Positions 37,236 to 46,331 of a stretch of DNA of 64,000 nucleotides are shown in pieces. Numbering within the stretch: position 1 is the first letter of the stretch; the number at the start of each line of letters is the position of its first letter. Location: contig NZ_KK853997.1 in the NCBI RefSeq assembly GCF_000696185.1, positions 814,174 to 878,173 of the forward strand, given 5' to 3'. The stretch comes from Kitasatospora cheerisanensis KCTC 2395 (GTDB lineage: Bacteria; Actinomycetota; Actinomycetes; Streptomycetales; Streptomycetaceae). The position numbers and the translations under genes were made by a program. A model generated the notes under the pieces. The model searched no databases and had not been told where the DNA came from. It saw only the letters and a program-made list of their open reading frames with translations.

Positions 37236-37507
37236 CGCCTCGCGGCGGCCCCCACGGTGCGGTCGCCCCGCCACTGCGGCGCCCCGACGCTGCCGCGACC
37301 CGAGTGCGCCCCGCGCCGTCCCGGGTGTCCCGAAGACGCGGCCGGCCCGCCGTTCGGGCCCGGTGAACGGGGCCGTTCGGCCCTTCCGCCGCCGTTTCCG
37401 GCTTGGGGACAGTGACCCCAGGTCAACAGGTCAGCGTTTGTCTGTGAGTCCGGCCCGCACGCGGCGGGTCGGTCGGGTTGGGCGTGGGTGCCCGGAGAGG
37501 CCGAGCG

Positions 37508-37933
37508 ATGGAATCCGACGAGGTCATGCTTGCTGTCCGGCTCACCACCGCCGACCGGACGCTGCTGCGCCGCCTGGCGCACGGGCACCGGGGCGACGTG
37601 TCCGAGGTGGTGGCGGACGCCCTGCTGGACGTGCTGCCCTTCCTGCTCACCGGTGGCACGCCCCAACTCGCCGACGAGCTCCGGCGGTTCGCGCCGTGCG
37701 CGGTGACGGTGTGGCTGCCGCCGGAGCTCGCCGAGCTGCTGCCCGCGCTGGCCGACCGGATGGCCGAGCTGAGCGGCGTCCGCCCGGGCTCGCCGTGCGA
37801 GGCGCTCGGCACCGCGGTCCGGCTGTGGCTGCGCCAGGACCCGGCCCGGCTGGCGGCCGGCCTGCGCACCCTGCACCACGCGGACGTCCGCACCCACCAC
37901 CTGCACCACCGCGCCCAGCCCGTCGCGGCCTGA
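37508..37933 (+). CDS. Hypothetical protein, helical
   Basis: 141 residues; GGAGAGG precedes ATG at 37508. Begins [20 protein letters not shown], then a Leu/Ala-rich helical body ([28 protein letters not shown]) and a His-rich tail ([16 protein letters not shown]). It may be a regulator partner or metal-responsive protein judging from the His tail, but no family was recognised. Followed by a terminator. Confidence 0.65.
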   Translation: MESDEVMLAVRLTTADRTLLRRLAHGHRGDVSEVVADALLDVLPFLLTGGTPQLADELRRFAPCAVTVWLPPELAELLPALADRMAELSGVRPGSPCEALGTAVRLWLRQDPARLAAGLRTLHHADVRTHHLHHRAQPVAA

Positions 37934-37969
37934 CGCCGCCACCCGCCGCCGGAAGGCCCCGGCCGGAAC

Positions 37970-37994
37970 GCCCCCGCCGCTCCTCCGCGGGGGC
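37970..37994 (+). terminator. Hairpin terminator
   Basis: GCCCCCGC / GCGGGGGC (8-bp arms, 9-base loop), 37 bp after the hypothetical gene. Between it and 38414 only GC-rich sequence with a weak hairpin at 38055-38071 is seen. Confidence 0.6.
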
Positions 37995-38414
37995 TTCGGT
38001 GTCCCGCCCCGCCGCCCCCGTACGCCCGCCCCGCCGCCCCGCAGGCCCGTCCCGGGGCGCTGTCAGCGCCCGTCCGAACGGGATACGTGCCGGACCCGTG
38101 TCGAGCCGCGTCGCCACCTGGCGGTCCGTCAGTCCCTGCCGTCCTCGGGCCGTTCGGCTCGCCGGGGCCCGTGGACGGGGGACGTCGGGCCGTGCCGCGC
38201 GGGACCATCGGCCCTGGGGTGGCGACCCGTCCGCGAACGAGCATGGAGCGCTGCCGCTCGGCGGGGTGCTCCACTCCCCGGAAGCACCTGCGGGCCGGGC
38301 GGTTCGGCATGCGCCACCGTCCGGCCCGGGCCTCGCCTGTCCCCTGTCATGGCAGGTGACGGCCCGTCGGGCGGTGGCGCCACCAGGTTCGGCAAGGACG
38401 AAGGAGGGCGGCCG

Positions 38415-40175
38415 ATGGCTGCCATCGAGGCGAGTCGGGGGACGGCTGAGGCCGCTCCCCGGCGCACACCGGGCAGCGCGTTGGTGCGCATGCTCACCAC
38501 CACCGATCACAAGACGATCGGCACGATGTATCTGGTCAGCGCGTTCGGGTTCTTCCTGATCGGCGGCGTGATGGCGCTGGTGATGCGCGCCGAGCTGGCC
38601 CGCCCGGGGACGCAGATCCTCTCCAACGAGCAGTTCAACCAGGCGTTCACCATGCACGGTTCGGTGATGCTGCTGCTGTTCGCGATGCCGCTGTTCACCG
38701 GCTTCGCGAACTGGATCATGCCGCTGCAGATCGGCGCGCCCGACGTGGCCTTCCCGCGGCTGAACATGCTGTCGTACTGGATGTTCATGTTCGGCTCGCT
38801 GATCGCGGCGGCCGGCTTCCTCACCCCGCAGGGCGCGGCGGACTTCGGCTGGTTCGCGTACGCGCCGCTGTCGGACGCGGTGCACTCGCCGGGCATCGGC
38901 GCCGACATGTGGATCATGGGCGTGGCGTTCAGCGGCTTCGGCAGCGTGCTCGGCGCGGTCAACTTCATCACCACGATCATCTGCATGCGCGCGCCCGGCA
39001 TGACCATGTTCCGGATGTCGATCTTCGCCTGGAACGTGCTGCTGACCTCGCTGCTCGTGCTGATGGTCTTCCCGGTGCTGGCGGCCGCGCTGCTCGCCCT
39101 GGAGGCGGACCGCAAGTTCGGCGCGCACGTCTTCGACCCGATGAACGGCGGGCCGATGCTGTGGCAGCACCTGTTCTGGTTCTTCGGCCACCCCGAGGTG
39201 TACATCCTGGCGCTGCCGTTCTTCGGCATCGTCTCGGAGGTCATCCCGGTGTTCAGCCGCAAGCCGATGTTCGGCTACTCCGGCCTGATCGCCGCGACCA
39301 TCGCCATCGCCGGCCTCTCGGTGACCGTCTGGGCGCACCACATGTACGTCACCGGCCAAGTGCTGCTGCCGTTCTTCTCGTTCATGACCTTCCTGATCGC
39401 CGTCCCGACCGGGGTGAAGTTCTTCAACTGGGTCGGCACCATGTGGAAGGGCTCACTGTCCTTCGAGACCCCGATGCTGTGGACGACGGGCTTCCTGGTC
39501 ACCTTCCTGTTCGGCGGCCTGACGGGCGTTCTGCTGGCCGCGCCGCCGCTGGACTTCCACGTCTCCGACTCGTACTTCGTCGTCGCGCACTTCCACTACA
39601 CGCTGTTCGGCACCGTGGTGTACGCGATGTTCGCCGGATTCCACTTCTGGTGGCCCAAGTTCACCGGCCGGATGCTGGACGAGCGGCTCGGCAAGATCAC
39701 CTTCTGGACGCTCACCATCGGCTTCCACAGCACCTTCCTGGTGCAGCACTGGCTGGGCGCCGAGGGCATGCCCCGCCGCTACGCCGACTACCTGGCCGGT
39801 GACGGCTTCACCGCCCTCAACACCATCTCCACCATCGGCTCGTTCCTGCTCGGCCTGTCGATCCTGCCGTTCCTGTACAACGTGTGGAAGACCGCCAAGT
39901 ACGCACCCAAGGTGGAGACCGACGACCCGTGGGGCTGGGGCCGTTCGCTGGAGTGGGCGACCTCCTGCCCGCCGCCGCGGCACAACTTCACCAAGCTGCC
40001 GCGGATCCGCTCCGAATCCCCGGCGTTCGAGCTGCACCACCCGGAGATCGCCGCCGCGGACTACCTCGACAACCACGGCGCCCCGGCGCCGCACCTGGCC
40101 GAGGTCACCCCGGCCCGGTTCGACCTGCCGGAGCGCGAGCGCCGCCGCCTCGGATCCTCCGCGTCCGAGGACTGA
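38415..40175 (+). CDS. ctaD: Cytochrome c oxidase subunit I (additional copy)
   Basis: 586 residues; RBS AAGGAGG. About 12 TM segments with heme-copper oxidase motifs: [34 protein letters not shown] (CuB ligand His), [10 protein letters not shown] (CuB His pair) and HFHYTLFGT (heme ligands). N-terminal TTTDHKTIG is standard. It is separate from the usual subunit II/III cluster: the following genes are a small membrane protein and an S30EA-domain protein, so it is likely a second, condition-specific subunit I, perhaps for low oxygen. Electron flow is from cytochrome c to oxygen with proton pumping. Confidence 0.95.
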   Translation: MAAIEASRGTAEAAPRRTPGSALVRMLTTTDHKTIGTMYLVSAFGFFLIGGVMALVMRAELARPGTQILSNEQFNQAFTMHGSVMLLLFAMPLFTGFANWIMPLQIGAPDVAFPRLNMLSYWMFMFGSLIAAAGFLTPQGAADFGWFAYAPLSDAVHSPGIGADMWIMGVAFSGFGSVLGAVNFITTIICMRAPGMTMFRMSIFAWNVLLTSLLVLMVFPVLAAALLALEADRKFGAHVFDPMNGGPMLWQHLFWFFGHPEVYILALPFFGIVSEVIPVFSRKPMFGYSGLIAATIAIAGLSVTVWAHHMYVTGQVLLPFFSFMTFLIAVPTGVKFFNWVGTMWKGSLSFETPMLWTTGFLVTFLFGGLTGVLLAAPPLDFHVSDSYFVVAHFHYTLFGTVVYAMFAGFHFWWPKFTGRMLDERLGKITFWTLTIGFHSTFLVQHWLGAEGMPRRYADYLAGDGFTALNTISTIGSFLLGLSILPFLYNVWKTAKYAPKVETDDPWGWGRSLEWATSCPPPRHNFTKLPRIRSESPAFELHHPEIAAADYLDNHGAPAPHLAEVTPARFDLPERERRRLGSSASED

Positions 40176-40226
40176 GCCGGCCCTTCCGTCCGCCGGCGCG
40201 AGCCGGCTGACGGCCCATCGACCGCC

Positions 40227-40271
40227 GTCCCCGCCCCGCCGTCTCCCCCGGTCCGGGGCGGGCGCGGGGAC
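40227..40271 (+). terminator. Imperfect GC-rich hairpin between ctaD and the next gene
   Basis: GTCCCCG...CCCCG pairs with CGGGG...CGGGGAC across a loop. It may partly end ctaD transcription or act as an attenuator ahead of the gene at 40300. Confidence 0.35.
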
Positions 40272-40299
40272 GGCACCCCTCAGCACTGGAGGACCCGCC

Positions 40300-40827
40300 A
40301 TGGCCCACCCCGTCCTGGCACTCGGCACCGCCGTACTCACCGCCGCCGGCAGCGCCTGGTACCTGCCCGCGCTGCTCGACCTGCGGGCCGGCGCCGACCG
40401 CCCGCGCGCCGTCCGCCTCTCCGCCACCGGCTGCCTGCTGTGGTGGTGCGGACTCGGCGCGGCGGCGCTGCTGCTCACCACCCCGCTCAGCTGGCACGTG
40501 CCGCTCGGCGCGGCCCTCACCGGCGCGCTGTCCGGGCTGGCGCTGCGCGTCCTCGCCGCCGCCGAACGCCGCGCCGACCTGCGCGAACAGGACCGCGTCT
40601 GGGGCGTCTCGCCGTACGAACTGCCCACCGTCCGGGGCGTGCGGCCGTCGCCCGCCGCCGTCGGCTGGGTGACCGGCGGGCTGGCCGTGGCCGCCGCGAC
40701 CGCCGCCGCCACGCTGCTCGCCGGACGGACCGGGCCGGCCGGCTCCGCCGTCGTCACCGTCGCCGGGTCGGTCGGGCTGTGCCTGCTGATCCTGCTGGTC
40801 GCCCTGAACCGCACCCGCCCGCACTGA
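40300..40827 (+). CDS. Small membrane protein following ctaD
   Basis: 175 residues; start at ATG 40300 after GGAGG. Four TM segments (about 5-25, 43-62, 66-84 and 118-140, with a last one at 150-170) and a charged cytoplasmic loop (RVLAAAERRADLREQDRVWG). It resembles no named family with confidence. Because it follows the oxidase gene closely, it may be an accessory subunit or assembly factor of that oxidase. Confidence 0.7.
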   Translation: MAHPVLALGTAVLTAAGSAWYLPALLDLRAGADRPRAVRLSATGCLLWWCGLGAAALLLTTPLSWHVPLGAALTGALSGLALRVLAAAERRADLREQDRVWGVSPYELPTVRGVRPSPAAVGWVTGGLAVAAATAAATLLAGRTGPAGSAVVTVAGSVGLCLLILLVALNRTRPH

Positions 40828-40861
40828 CCTCCCCTCTCCCCTCCCAGGAGGAAGCACAGCC

Positions 40862-41581
40862 ATGGACGTCGCCGAGTCGATCACCCTGCACCCGGCCGGA
40901 CTGCCGGGCGAGGCGGCCGCTCTCGCCCGGGCCCGGATCGCCGCCGTCGCGCAGGACGCCTCCGCGCTGGTCGAGGCCGTCCGGATCCGGCTGGCCGCCG
41001 CGCCGGGACGGGTGCTCGCCCAGGTCAACGCCGAGGTCGACGGGCGCCGGGTCCGGGTCCAACTGGCCGCCCGCGGCATCGGTGAGGCCGCCGACCGGCT
41101 CGCGGACGGACTGCGCCACCGCATCCGCACCGTCTCCGCCAGCTGGCGGCCCCGGCCCTGGCCCTCCGGCGACCGCGCCGTGGGCGTGCCGGCCACCGGC
41201 AGCGAGCGCATCGTCCGCGTCAAGTCGCCGTCGCTGGTGTGGTGTTCGCCGGACGCGGCGGTGCGCACCCTGGACGCGATGGACTACGACGTCCACCTGT
41301 TCACCGACCCGGCGACCGAGACCGACGCCGTCGTCCAGCGGATCGGCCCCACCGGCTACCGGCTGGCCCGCACCCTGCCGGCCGCGCCGCCGCAGCGCCC
41401 CGCGACGCCGCTGACGCTCAGCCCGCACCCGGCACCGCCGCTGACCGACCGTCAGGCCGCGGCCCGCCTCACCGCGGCCGAACTCCCGTACCTGTTCTTC
41501 GCCGACCCGGTCACCCGGCGCGGCCGCCTCCTCTACCGGCGGCTCGACGGCGACCTCGGACTGGTCGTCCCGGCCGGCTGA
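40862..41581 (+). CDS. HPF-like protein with two S30EA C-terminal domains (sigma 54 modulation type)
   Basis: 239 residues; AGGAGG precedes ATG. The N-terminal part (about 1-100) has HPF/RaiA-like beta-alpha patterns. Then comes a clear S30EA C-terminal unit: ERIVRVKSPSLVWCSPDAAV...DYDVHLFTDPATETDAVVQR, and a second shortened unit (LTDRQAAARLTAAELPYLFFADPVTRRGRLLYRR). Family members dimerise 70S ribosomes during hibernation through this domain. The context next to a second oxidase subunit fits a low-energy or dormancy response. Confidence 0.85.
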   Translation: MDVAESITLHPAGLPGEAAALARARIAAVAQDASALVEAVRIRLAAAPGRVLAQVNAEVDGRRVRVQLAARGIGEAADRLADGLRHRIRTVSASWRPRPWPSGDRAVGVPATGSERIVRVKSPSLVWCSPDAAVRTLDAMDYDVHLFTDPATETDAVVQRIGPTGYRLARTLPAAPPQRPATPLTLSPHPAPPLTDRQAAARLTAAELPYLFFADPVTRRGRLLYRRLDGDLGLVVPAG

Positions 41582-41628
41582 GAAAAACCTGGTGAGAGGC
41601 CCTCCGTCACCCGCTAGAGTCCGAACTC

Positions 41629-42290
41629 GTGCAGCAGCGGGTGACGGTTCATCATGTCCGTACCGGGCCGACCGAGTACCGGGTGATCCGGGCCGCCGAC
41701 GGCCCCGGGCGGCTCGTCCTCCTCGACCGCCACCACCTGCTCGACATGTACGCCGACCTCGACGGGCTGAGCCGCCTCGCGGCGCTCTGGTCCCTGGCCG
41801 CCCGCTCCGCGCGCTCCCTGGTCCACCTGCCGCTGCGCGGCCGACCCGCCCCGGCCGGCTACCACGACGGCCTCCCGAACGAGATCCCGCCGGTCGCCCT
41901 GGACGTCCTCCTGGTCCACCACAGCCTCCAGTTCCGCCCCGCCGACTGGAAGGCCCTCCGCAACCGCCTCGGCCCCGGCCGCCCGCACACCACGGCCACC
42001 CCCGACCGGGAATTCCCCGCCGAACACACCTCGGTCCGCCGCCGCCCCCACGACCACCTCCGCTTCGACCGCGCCGCCCGCACCCTCGTCATCACCGGCA
42101 GCCCCGCCGCCTACCGCTTCGAGGGCATAGGCCTCCGCCACCTCCTCACCGAGGCCCCGCCGCCCACCACACCTGGCCCGCCACCCACCAGTGCACCGAA
42201 CTCGACGCCGGCCCCTGGCTCACCTACCCCGTTCACACCCCGGTCCCCCGCCGCATCCACCTCCAGTACTGCCCGGACTGGCAGCTCTGA
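41629..42290 (+). CDS. Hypothetical protein, possible single-base frameshift
   Basis: GTG start at 41629; about 220 residues if repaired. The front half runs QQRVTVHHVRTGPTEYRVI to RFEGIGLRHLLTEAPP, and the -1 frame continues HHTWPATHQCTELDAGPW to CPDWQL and TGA at 42288-42290, at a terminator hairpin. The original frame otherwise runs on into the convergent gene. An extra base near 42150 restores one protein. It contains a Tyr/His-rich ending (HLQYCPDW). No family was recognised. It is the fourth gene in a row after the oxidase cluster. Confidence 0.65.
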
Positions 42291-43698
42291 CGGCCGGTCG
42301 GCGCGAACCGTCCGTCAGCACGCGGAGCGCGAGCACCGACCCGTCCGCGTGCACGGAGACCGGGCCGCCCCACTTCTCGTCCAGACCCACCCAGGGCCGG
42401 TCGCGTCGGTTCGCGTGGACGACGGCGCGGTACTCCGCGACGTCACCGCCGATCAGCAGGTCGAATAGCCGCGTGTGAACTCCTGAGAACGCCTCGACCC
42501 TGGTCCCGTTCAGCCGGAACACGTGATCGGTGCCGACGTACGACTCGCCACGTATCGTCTCCCGAAGGTCCCCGGGGCCGACGCCGGCCGCGTGATCGTA
42601 GCCCTCGAACCGCTTCCGTCCCTGAGCGACCGTCAAGTACTGTGCGGTGCCGTTGCCCGAGTCGGTGAACGCCATCAGACCGGCCGCCTCCGTACGGCCC
42701 AGGGTCTCCTGGAACCAACGGAAGTCGTCTGGCCCGAGGTGCCATCCTGGCTCGGGCTCGGGCACCCGGCCTCCTTCGGCCGGTCGCCGTACACCGGGGA
42801 CGAGGACCGCCGGCCGGGAAGGCTCGTTCAAGCTCACCGGCAGTTCCCCGTCCGGAAGGTCGAGCCGACCGCCCCGGCCCACCGCCCGCAGGACGTGCAC
42901 CGTCACCACACCCGCGCGCGACAACTCCGTGCTGAACAGCAGCCCGGGGGTCTCGTTCCACTCACCGATGTGCAGACCCTCGGCGTGCGCGGAGGCGGAA
43001 GCCAACTGCCCGGCCGACGTGAGGGAATTGCTGTGGTTCCCTTTCGAGACGATGGGGACCACCAAGGACGCCTCCCCCGGCCGCCAGACCTCGGCGAGGT
43101 ACTGCGGGCGGTACCGATGGCCGGCGCCGCCTCCCTTGCGCGCCTCCCGGCCCGTGTCGGTCACCGCCCAGCCCGCACGCAGCACGGTCTCGACGGGCAG
43201 GATCGACACGCAGTGGTGGGGATACCGCAGCCCGAGAACGTGCTTGGCGATCGTGAGAGCCAGTCCGGTGCCGAGTTCGGTCGACTGCTGGTGCTTGTAG
43301 TAGTCACCGATCCCCCGGCCTTCGCCGGTCAGCCTGAGGTACTGGCCGTGGCCCGGCAGTTGCAGTTGCCCGCCGACGGCGAGGGCCTGGTGGTACTTGA
43401 GTGCGCCCCAGTGCTCCGCCATCCCCCGGCCCGCGCCCTTCGCCGACAGTGCGGTGGCCGAGGCCAGGGTGTGCAGGACGTCCCACATGGCGACGGTCTG
43501 CTCCCGGGTGAACTCCCCACGGTGCAGCGGCGCGAGGTGCGGTTTGCGGCGCAGCCCGCCCTCGCCCCGGTCCGCCCGCTTCTTGTCGTCGGCCGCGATG
43601 GCCGCCTTCACCTTGCCGAGCAGATCCTCGCCGGACCGGACCGAAACGGTCGACGCCTCGACGAGATCCTCCAGGACCGTCTCCACCGACTTCTCCAC
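42220..43698 (-). CDS. Protein of unknown function, possible nuclease-like core
   Basis: 492 residues from GTG at 43698 (GGTGGGGG upstream). Begins with a helical region (VEKSVETVLEDLVEASTVSV, LLGKVKAAIAADDKKRADRG). The middle has GRGIGDYYKHQQSTELGTGL and, around residue 235, LAEVWRPGEASLVVPIVSKG; an acid followed by xVxPIxSKG vaguely resembles a PD-(D/E)XK-type core, but this is unproven. The C-terminal part is beta-rich (VGTDHVFRLNGTRVEAFSG; AVVHANRRDRPWVGLDEKWG). Its 3' end overlaps the convergent gene by 71 bp. No family was recognised; it is a good candidate for remote-homology search. Confidence 0.7.
   Translation of the reverse strand: MEKSVETVLEDLVEASTVSVRSGEDLLGKVKAAIAADDKKRADRGEGGLRRKPHLAPLHRGEFTREQTVAMWDVLHTLASATALSAKGAGRGMAEHWGALKYHQALAVGGQLQLPGHGQYLRLTGEGRGIGDYYKHQQSTELGTGLALTIAKHVLGLRYPHHCVSILPVETVLRAGWAVTDTGREARKGGGAGHRYRPQYLAEVWRPGEASLVVPIVSKGNHSNSLTSAGQLASASAHAEGLHIGEWNETPGLLFSTELSRAGVVTVHVLRAVGRGGRLDLPDGELPVSLNEPSRPAVLVPGVRRPAEGGRVPEPEPGWHLGPDDFRWFQETLGRTEAAGLMAFTDSGNGTAQYLTVAQGRKRFEGYDHAAGVGPGDLRETIRGESYVGTDHVFRLNGTRVEAFSGVHTRLFDLLIGGDVAEYRAVVHANRRDRPWVGLDEKWGGPVSVHADGSVLALRVLTDGSRRPAVRAASPGSTGGGCGGGPGCERGR
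42287..42318. terminator. Bidirectional hairpin terminator
   Basis: CTGACGG...CCGTCAG with an inner CGGT/ACCG stem, overlapping the stop of the plus-strand gene and lying within the 3' end of the convergent gene. Confidence 0.6.
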
Positions 43699-43891
43699 TG
43701 TGCCCCCACCGTTCCGGAACTGCGGACCCGGTGACGGTACGAACGAACCCGGCGGGGCACGCAAGCCGCGCAGGGGGGCACGTGGGAGGGGCAAGGGTCT
43801 TTCGCGGCCCGGACGGAGGTCGTCCCCGGCACCGTGCGCGCAACCGTCGCCGCCTGTGCGGACTGTCCAACACGCCCCACGGGACGACGAC

Positions 43892-44212
43892 TTAACCGGG
43901 GTGCCGCCACCAGAGGTTCCAGCTGCCGTTGGCGCCGGACGCGCAGTAGAAGTACTCGTCGGCCTCTCCGGTGAGGTTGCCGTAGGCGATGTTGTTCCAG
44001 TACGCGCGGCCGACCTGGCAGTCGTTGTACGAGCTGCCGCCGTTCTGGTACTGGATCCACAGTTCGTTGACGTAGGTGGCAGCGGGTGCCGCCGAGGCCG
44101 TCGTGCCCGTCGGAGCTGCGACGGCTGCGCCGGCACCTCCGGCGAGCGCTGCGGCAGAGGCCGCGACGGTCAGCGCCACAACGGCTGACGCTCGCTTGAT
44201 CCTCAAGAACAT
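43892..44212 (-). CDS. Small secreted protein, member of a tandem pair
   Basis: 106 residues from ATG at 44212 (GAGGAAC before it). Signal peptide about 1-36 (ending VAAPTG). The mature part has the layout NELWIQYQNGGSSYNDCQVG...DEYFYCASGANGSWNLWWRH. Two Cys residues likely form one disulfide. It is 66 bp downstream of a paralogue with about half its residues identical. Function is unknown; the aromatic, small beta-rich pattern suggests a secreted binding or toxin-like domain. Confidence 0.8.
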   Translation of the reverse strand: MFLRIKRASAVVALTVAASAAALAGGAGAAVAAPTGTTASAAPAATYVNELWIQYQNGGSSYNDCQVGRAYWNNIAYGNLTGEADEYFYCASGANGSWNLWWRHPG

Positions 44213-44278
44213 GGTGCGGTTCCTCACCTTCCGTTGATTGCCCACGAAGAGTTGCGCCCGTCGGGTGTGCCGCCCGGC

Positions 44279-44578
44279 TCACACGTTGTGCCGCCACCAC
44301 AGATTCCAGGCACCGTTGGCACCGGGCGCACAGTAGAAGTACTCGTCGTTCCCGCCGTTGGGGTTGCCGTAGTAGACGTTGTTGAAGTGGACGATTCCGA
44401 GCTGGCACTGATTCCAGGCAGTCGCTGCCTGGGTGTACGAGAAGTACAGCTCGTTGATCGTGGTGGCCGCGGCGCTCGGAGCCGCCGTCGCGGTGCCGGT
44501 GCCCACGGTGAGGGCCGCGGCAGAGGCGACCAGCGCCACCGCGACGGCCGAGGTTGCTCGCTTCAGTCGGGAATACAT
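44279..44578 (-). CDS. Small secreted protein, paralogue of the 43892-44212 gene
   Basis: 99 residues. Signal peptide about 1-33. Mature region NELYFSYTQAATAWNQCQLG...DEYFYCAPGANGAWNLWWRH matches the downstream gene across the NEL, CQxG, DEYFYCA and WNLWWRH motifs, so the pair arose by tandem duplication. Both keep the two Cys. RBS GAGG is before the ATG. The region 44579-44817 upstream shows nothing else. Confidence 0.8.
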   Translation of the reverse strand: MYSRLKRATSAVAVALVASAAALTVGTGTATAAPSAAATTINELYFSYTQAATAWNQCQLGIVHFNNVYYGNPNGGNDEYFYCAPGANGAWNLWWRHNV

Positions 44579-44817
44579 GCGCGTGTCCTCACTCGGTTTC
44601 TGTGAGAGCCTGAGCCCTTGCTTGCGAATCCAGGGGCGAACCGGCGCCTTCCCCGCCCGTCTGACGGGCCTTCACCGGTTGACCGCTGCCCATATCCTGG
44701 TCCGGATCGACCTGCGAGACATCCGTCAAACGACGGTTCAGGTCGACCGGTGCAAGGGTGCGTGACTTAAGAAGCCGCCTCGTGTCCGCCCACTGCGCAT
44801 CACCGGGCGAGAAGACC

Positions 44818-45990
44818 CTAGAGCCAGTCGCGCTTCTTGAAGATGAAGTAGAGGCTGGCGCAGACCACGCCCATCAGGCCGATGGCGAAGGGGTAGCCGA
44901 AGGCCCAGTGGAGTTCGGGCATGGAGTCGAAGTTCATGCCGTAGACGGTGCCGATGAGGGTGGGGGCGAAGAGGATGGCGGCCCAGGAGGAGATCTTCTT
45001 GATCTCGTCGTTCTGGGCGTGGCCGGCCTCGGCGAGTTGCTTCATCTCCTCGTTCTGCCGCTGGGAGACCAGGGTGGCGTTGACGGTGAGGATGTTCTGG
45101 AGCATCTGGCGGAAGCCGTCGACGCGTTCGGCGGCGTAGGTGGCGTGGTCGGCGACGTCGCGCAGGTAGCGCTGGAGTTCCTCGTCGGTGCCGTACTTCT
45201 GGAAGCCCGCTTCGAGGGCGCGCATGATCTCCAGCAGGGGGCCGGTGGCGCGCTGGAGTTCGATGACCTCGCGGGAGAGTTCGTAGATGCGGCGGGAGAC
45301 CCGGGGGTCGCCGCCGAAGACCTCGGTCTCGATCTCGTCGATGTCGTGCTGGAGGCCGGCGATGACGGGCGCGTAGCCGTCGACGACGGCGTCCAGGACA
45401 GCGTAGAGGACGGCTTCGGGGCCGAGGGCGAGGAGTTCGGGGTCGGCTTCGAGGCGGCCGCGGATCATCGACAGGTCGGGCGACTGGGAGTGGCGGACCG
45501 TCAGGACGAAGTCGGGGCCGACGAAGAGGTGGATCTCGCCGAAGTCGACCTCTTCGACGTCGTCGAGGTAGCGCGCGGCGCGCAGGACGACGAACAGGGT
45601 GTCGCCGTAGCGTTCCAGCTTGGGCCGCTGGTGGGCGACGATGGCGTCCTCGACGGCGAGTTCGTGCAGGTCGAACTTCTCGGCCGCTTCGACGAGTTGG
45701 GCCTCGGCGGGCCGGTAGAGGCCGATCCAGGCCATGGTGCCGGGCTTGCCCGGGAGTTCGCGGTAGATCTCGGCGAGGCTGGCCGGCGTCTCTATCCGCC
45801 GCCCGTCGCGGTACACGGCGGCGTCGACGACGGAACGCTCCAGCGTGACGGGCTGGTTGTCGTCCGGGTTCTGGTCGGAGCGCGGGTCCATGGAGTGTTC
45901 GGGAGCCGGCGAGCGGTCGGCGGCGGGCCGGGTGGTGCGGCTGAACGGTCGCTTGCTCGCGCGCACGGCGCGCACTCGCCAGTCGGACAT
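44818..45990 (-). CDS. corA: CorA-type magnesium/cobalt transporter
   Basis: 390 residues from ATG at 45990 (TGGAGG, eight bases before). The long cytoplasmic N-terminal domain is helix-rich (VEDAIVAHQRPKLERYGDTL, LQHDIDEIETEVFGGDPR), and two C-terminal TM helices carry the YGMNFDSMPEL motif (the GMN selectivity signature after TM1). It forms a pentameric Mg2+ channel. The 340-bp upstream region contains a 63-base structured element that could be an RNA leader. Confidence 0.93.
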   Translation of the reverse strand: MSDWRVRAVRASKRPFSRTTRPAADRSPAPEHSMDPRSDQNPDDNQPVTLERSVVDAAVYRDGRRIETPASLAEIYRELPGKPGTMAWIGLYRPAEAQLVEAAEKFDLHELAVEDAIVAHQRPKLERYGDTLFVVLRAARYLDDVEEVDFGEIHLFVGPDFVLTVRHSQSPDLSMIRGRLEADPELLALGPEAVLYAVLDAVVDGYAPVIAGLQHDIDEIETEVFGGDPRVSRRIYELSREVIELQRATGPLLEIMRALEAGFQKYGTDEELQRYLRDVADHATYAAERVDGFRQMLQNILTVNATLVSQRQNEEMKQLAEAGHAQNDEIKKISSWAAILFAPTLIGTVYGMNFDSMPELHWAFGYPFAIGLMGVVCASLYFIFKKRDWL

Positions 45991-46146
45991 GGCGGGTACC
46001 TCCACGGGTCTGGGTCCGTCGCGCCCCGCACGGCGGGGTGGGACGGCCGGCCCCGGAGGACGGTCCGCGCGGGCGAGCGGACCCGGGGAACGCGGGGCGG
46101 CGTTCAGCGGGCGGTGCGCGGGCGGGGGTTCCGGAGGCCGGGAGCG

Positions 46147-46209
46147 GGTGAGAACTGCCCGGAGCGGGGCCGACTTCGGCCCGGACTACTGCACTCCACT
46201 GCTCTCACC
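46147..46209 (-). promoter_or_regulatory. Structured leader candidate upstream of corA
   Basis: GGTGAGA (46203-46209, read on the minus strand) pairs with TCTCACC (46147-46153), enclosing an inner hairpin GGCCGAAGTCGGCC. Its place 150 bp upstream of corA fits a magnesium-responsive RNA or a terminator-type attenuator, but it does not match the known M-box consensus closely. The rest of 45991-46331 shows nothing else. Confidence 0.3.
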
Positions 46210-46331
46210 TCCGTACCTTCCGGACGCACCGGGCGTCACGACCGTCGCCCAGTCTAGCCCCGATCGGTATGAGTCCTCGTCAGCCGGTCGGCGGGCCGTC
46301 GCGGCGCCCGCGCGGGCGCCCGTCCGTGGGG

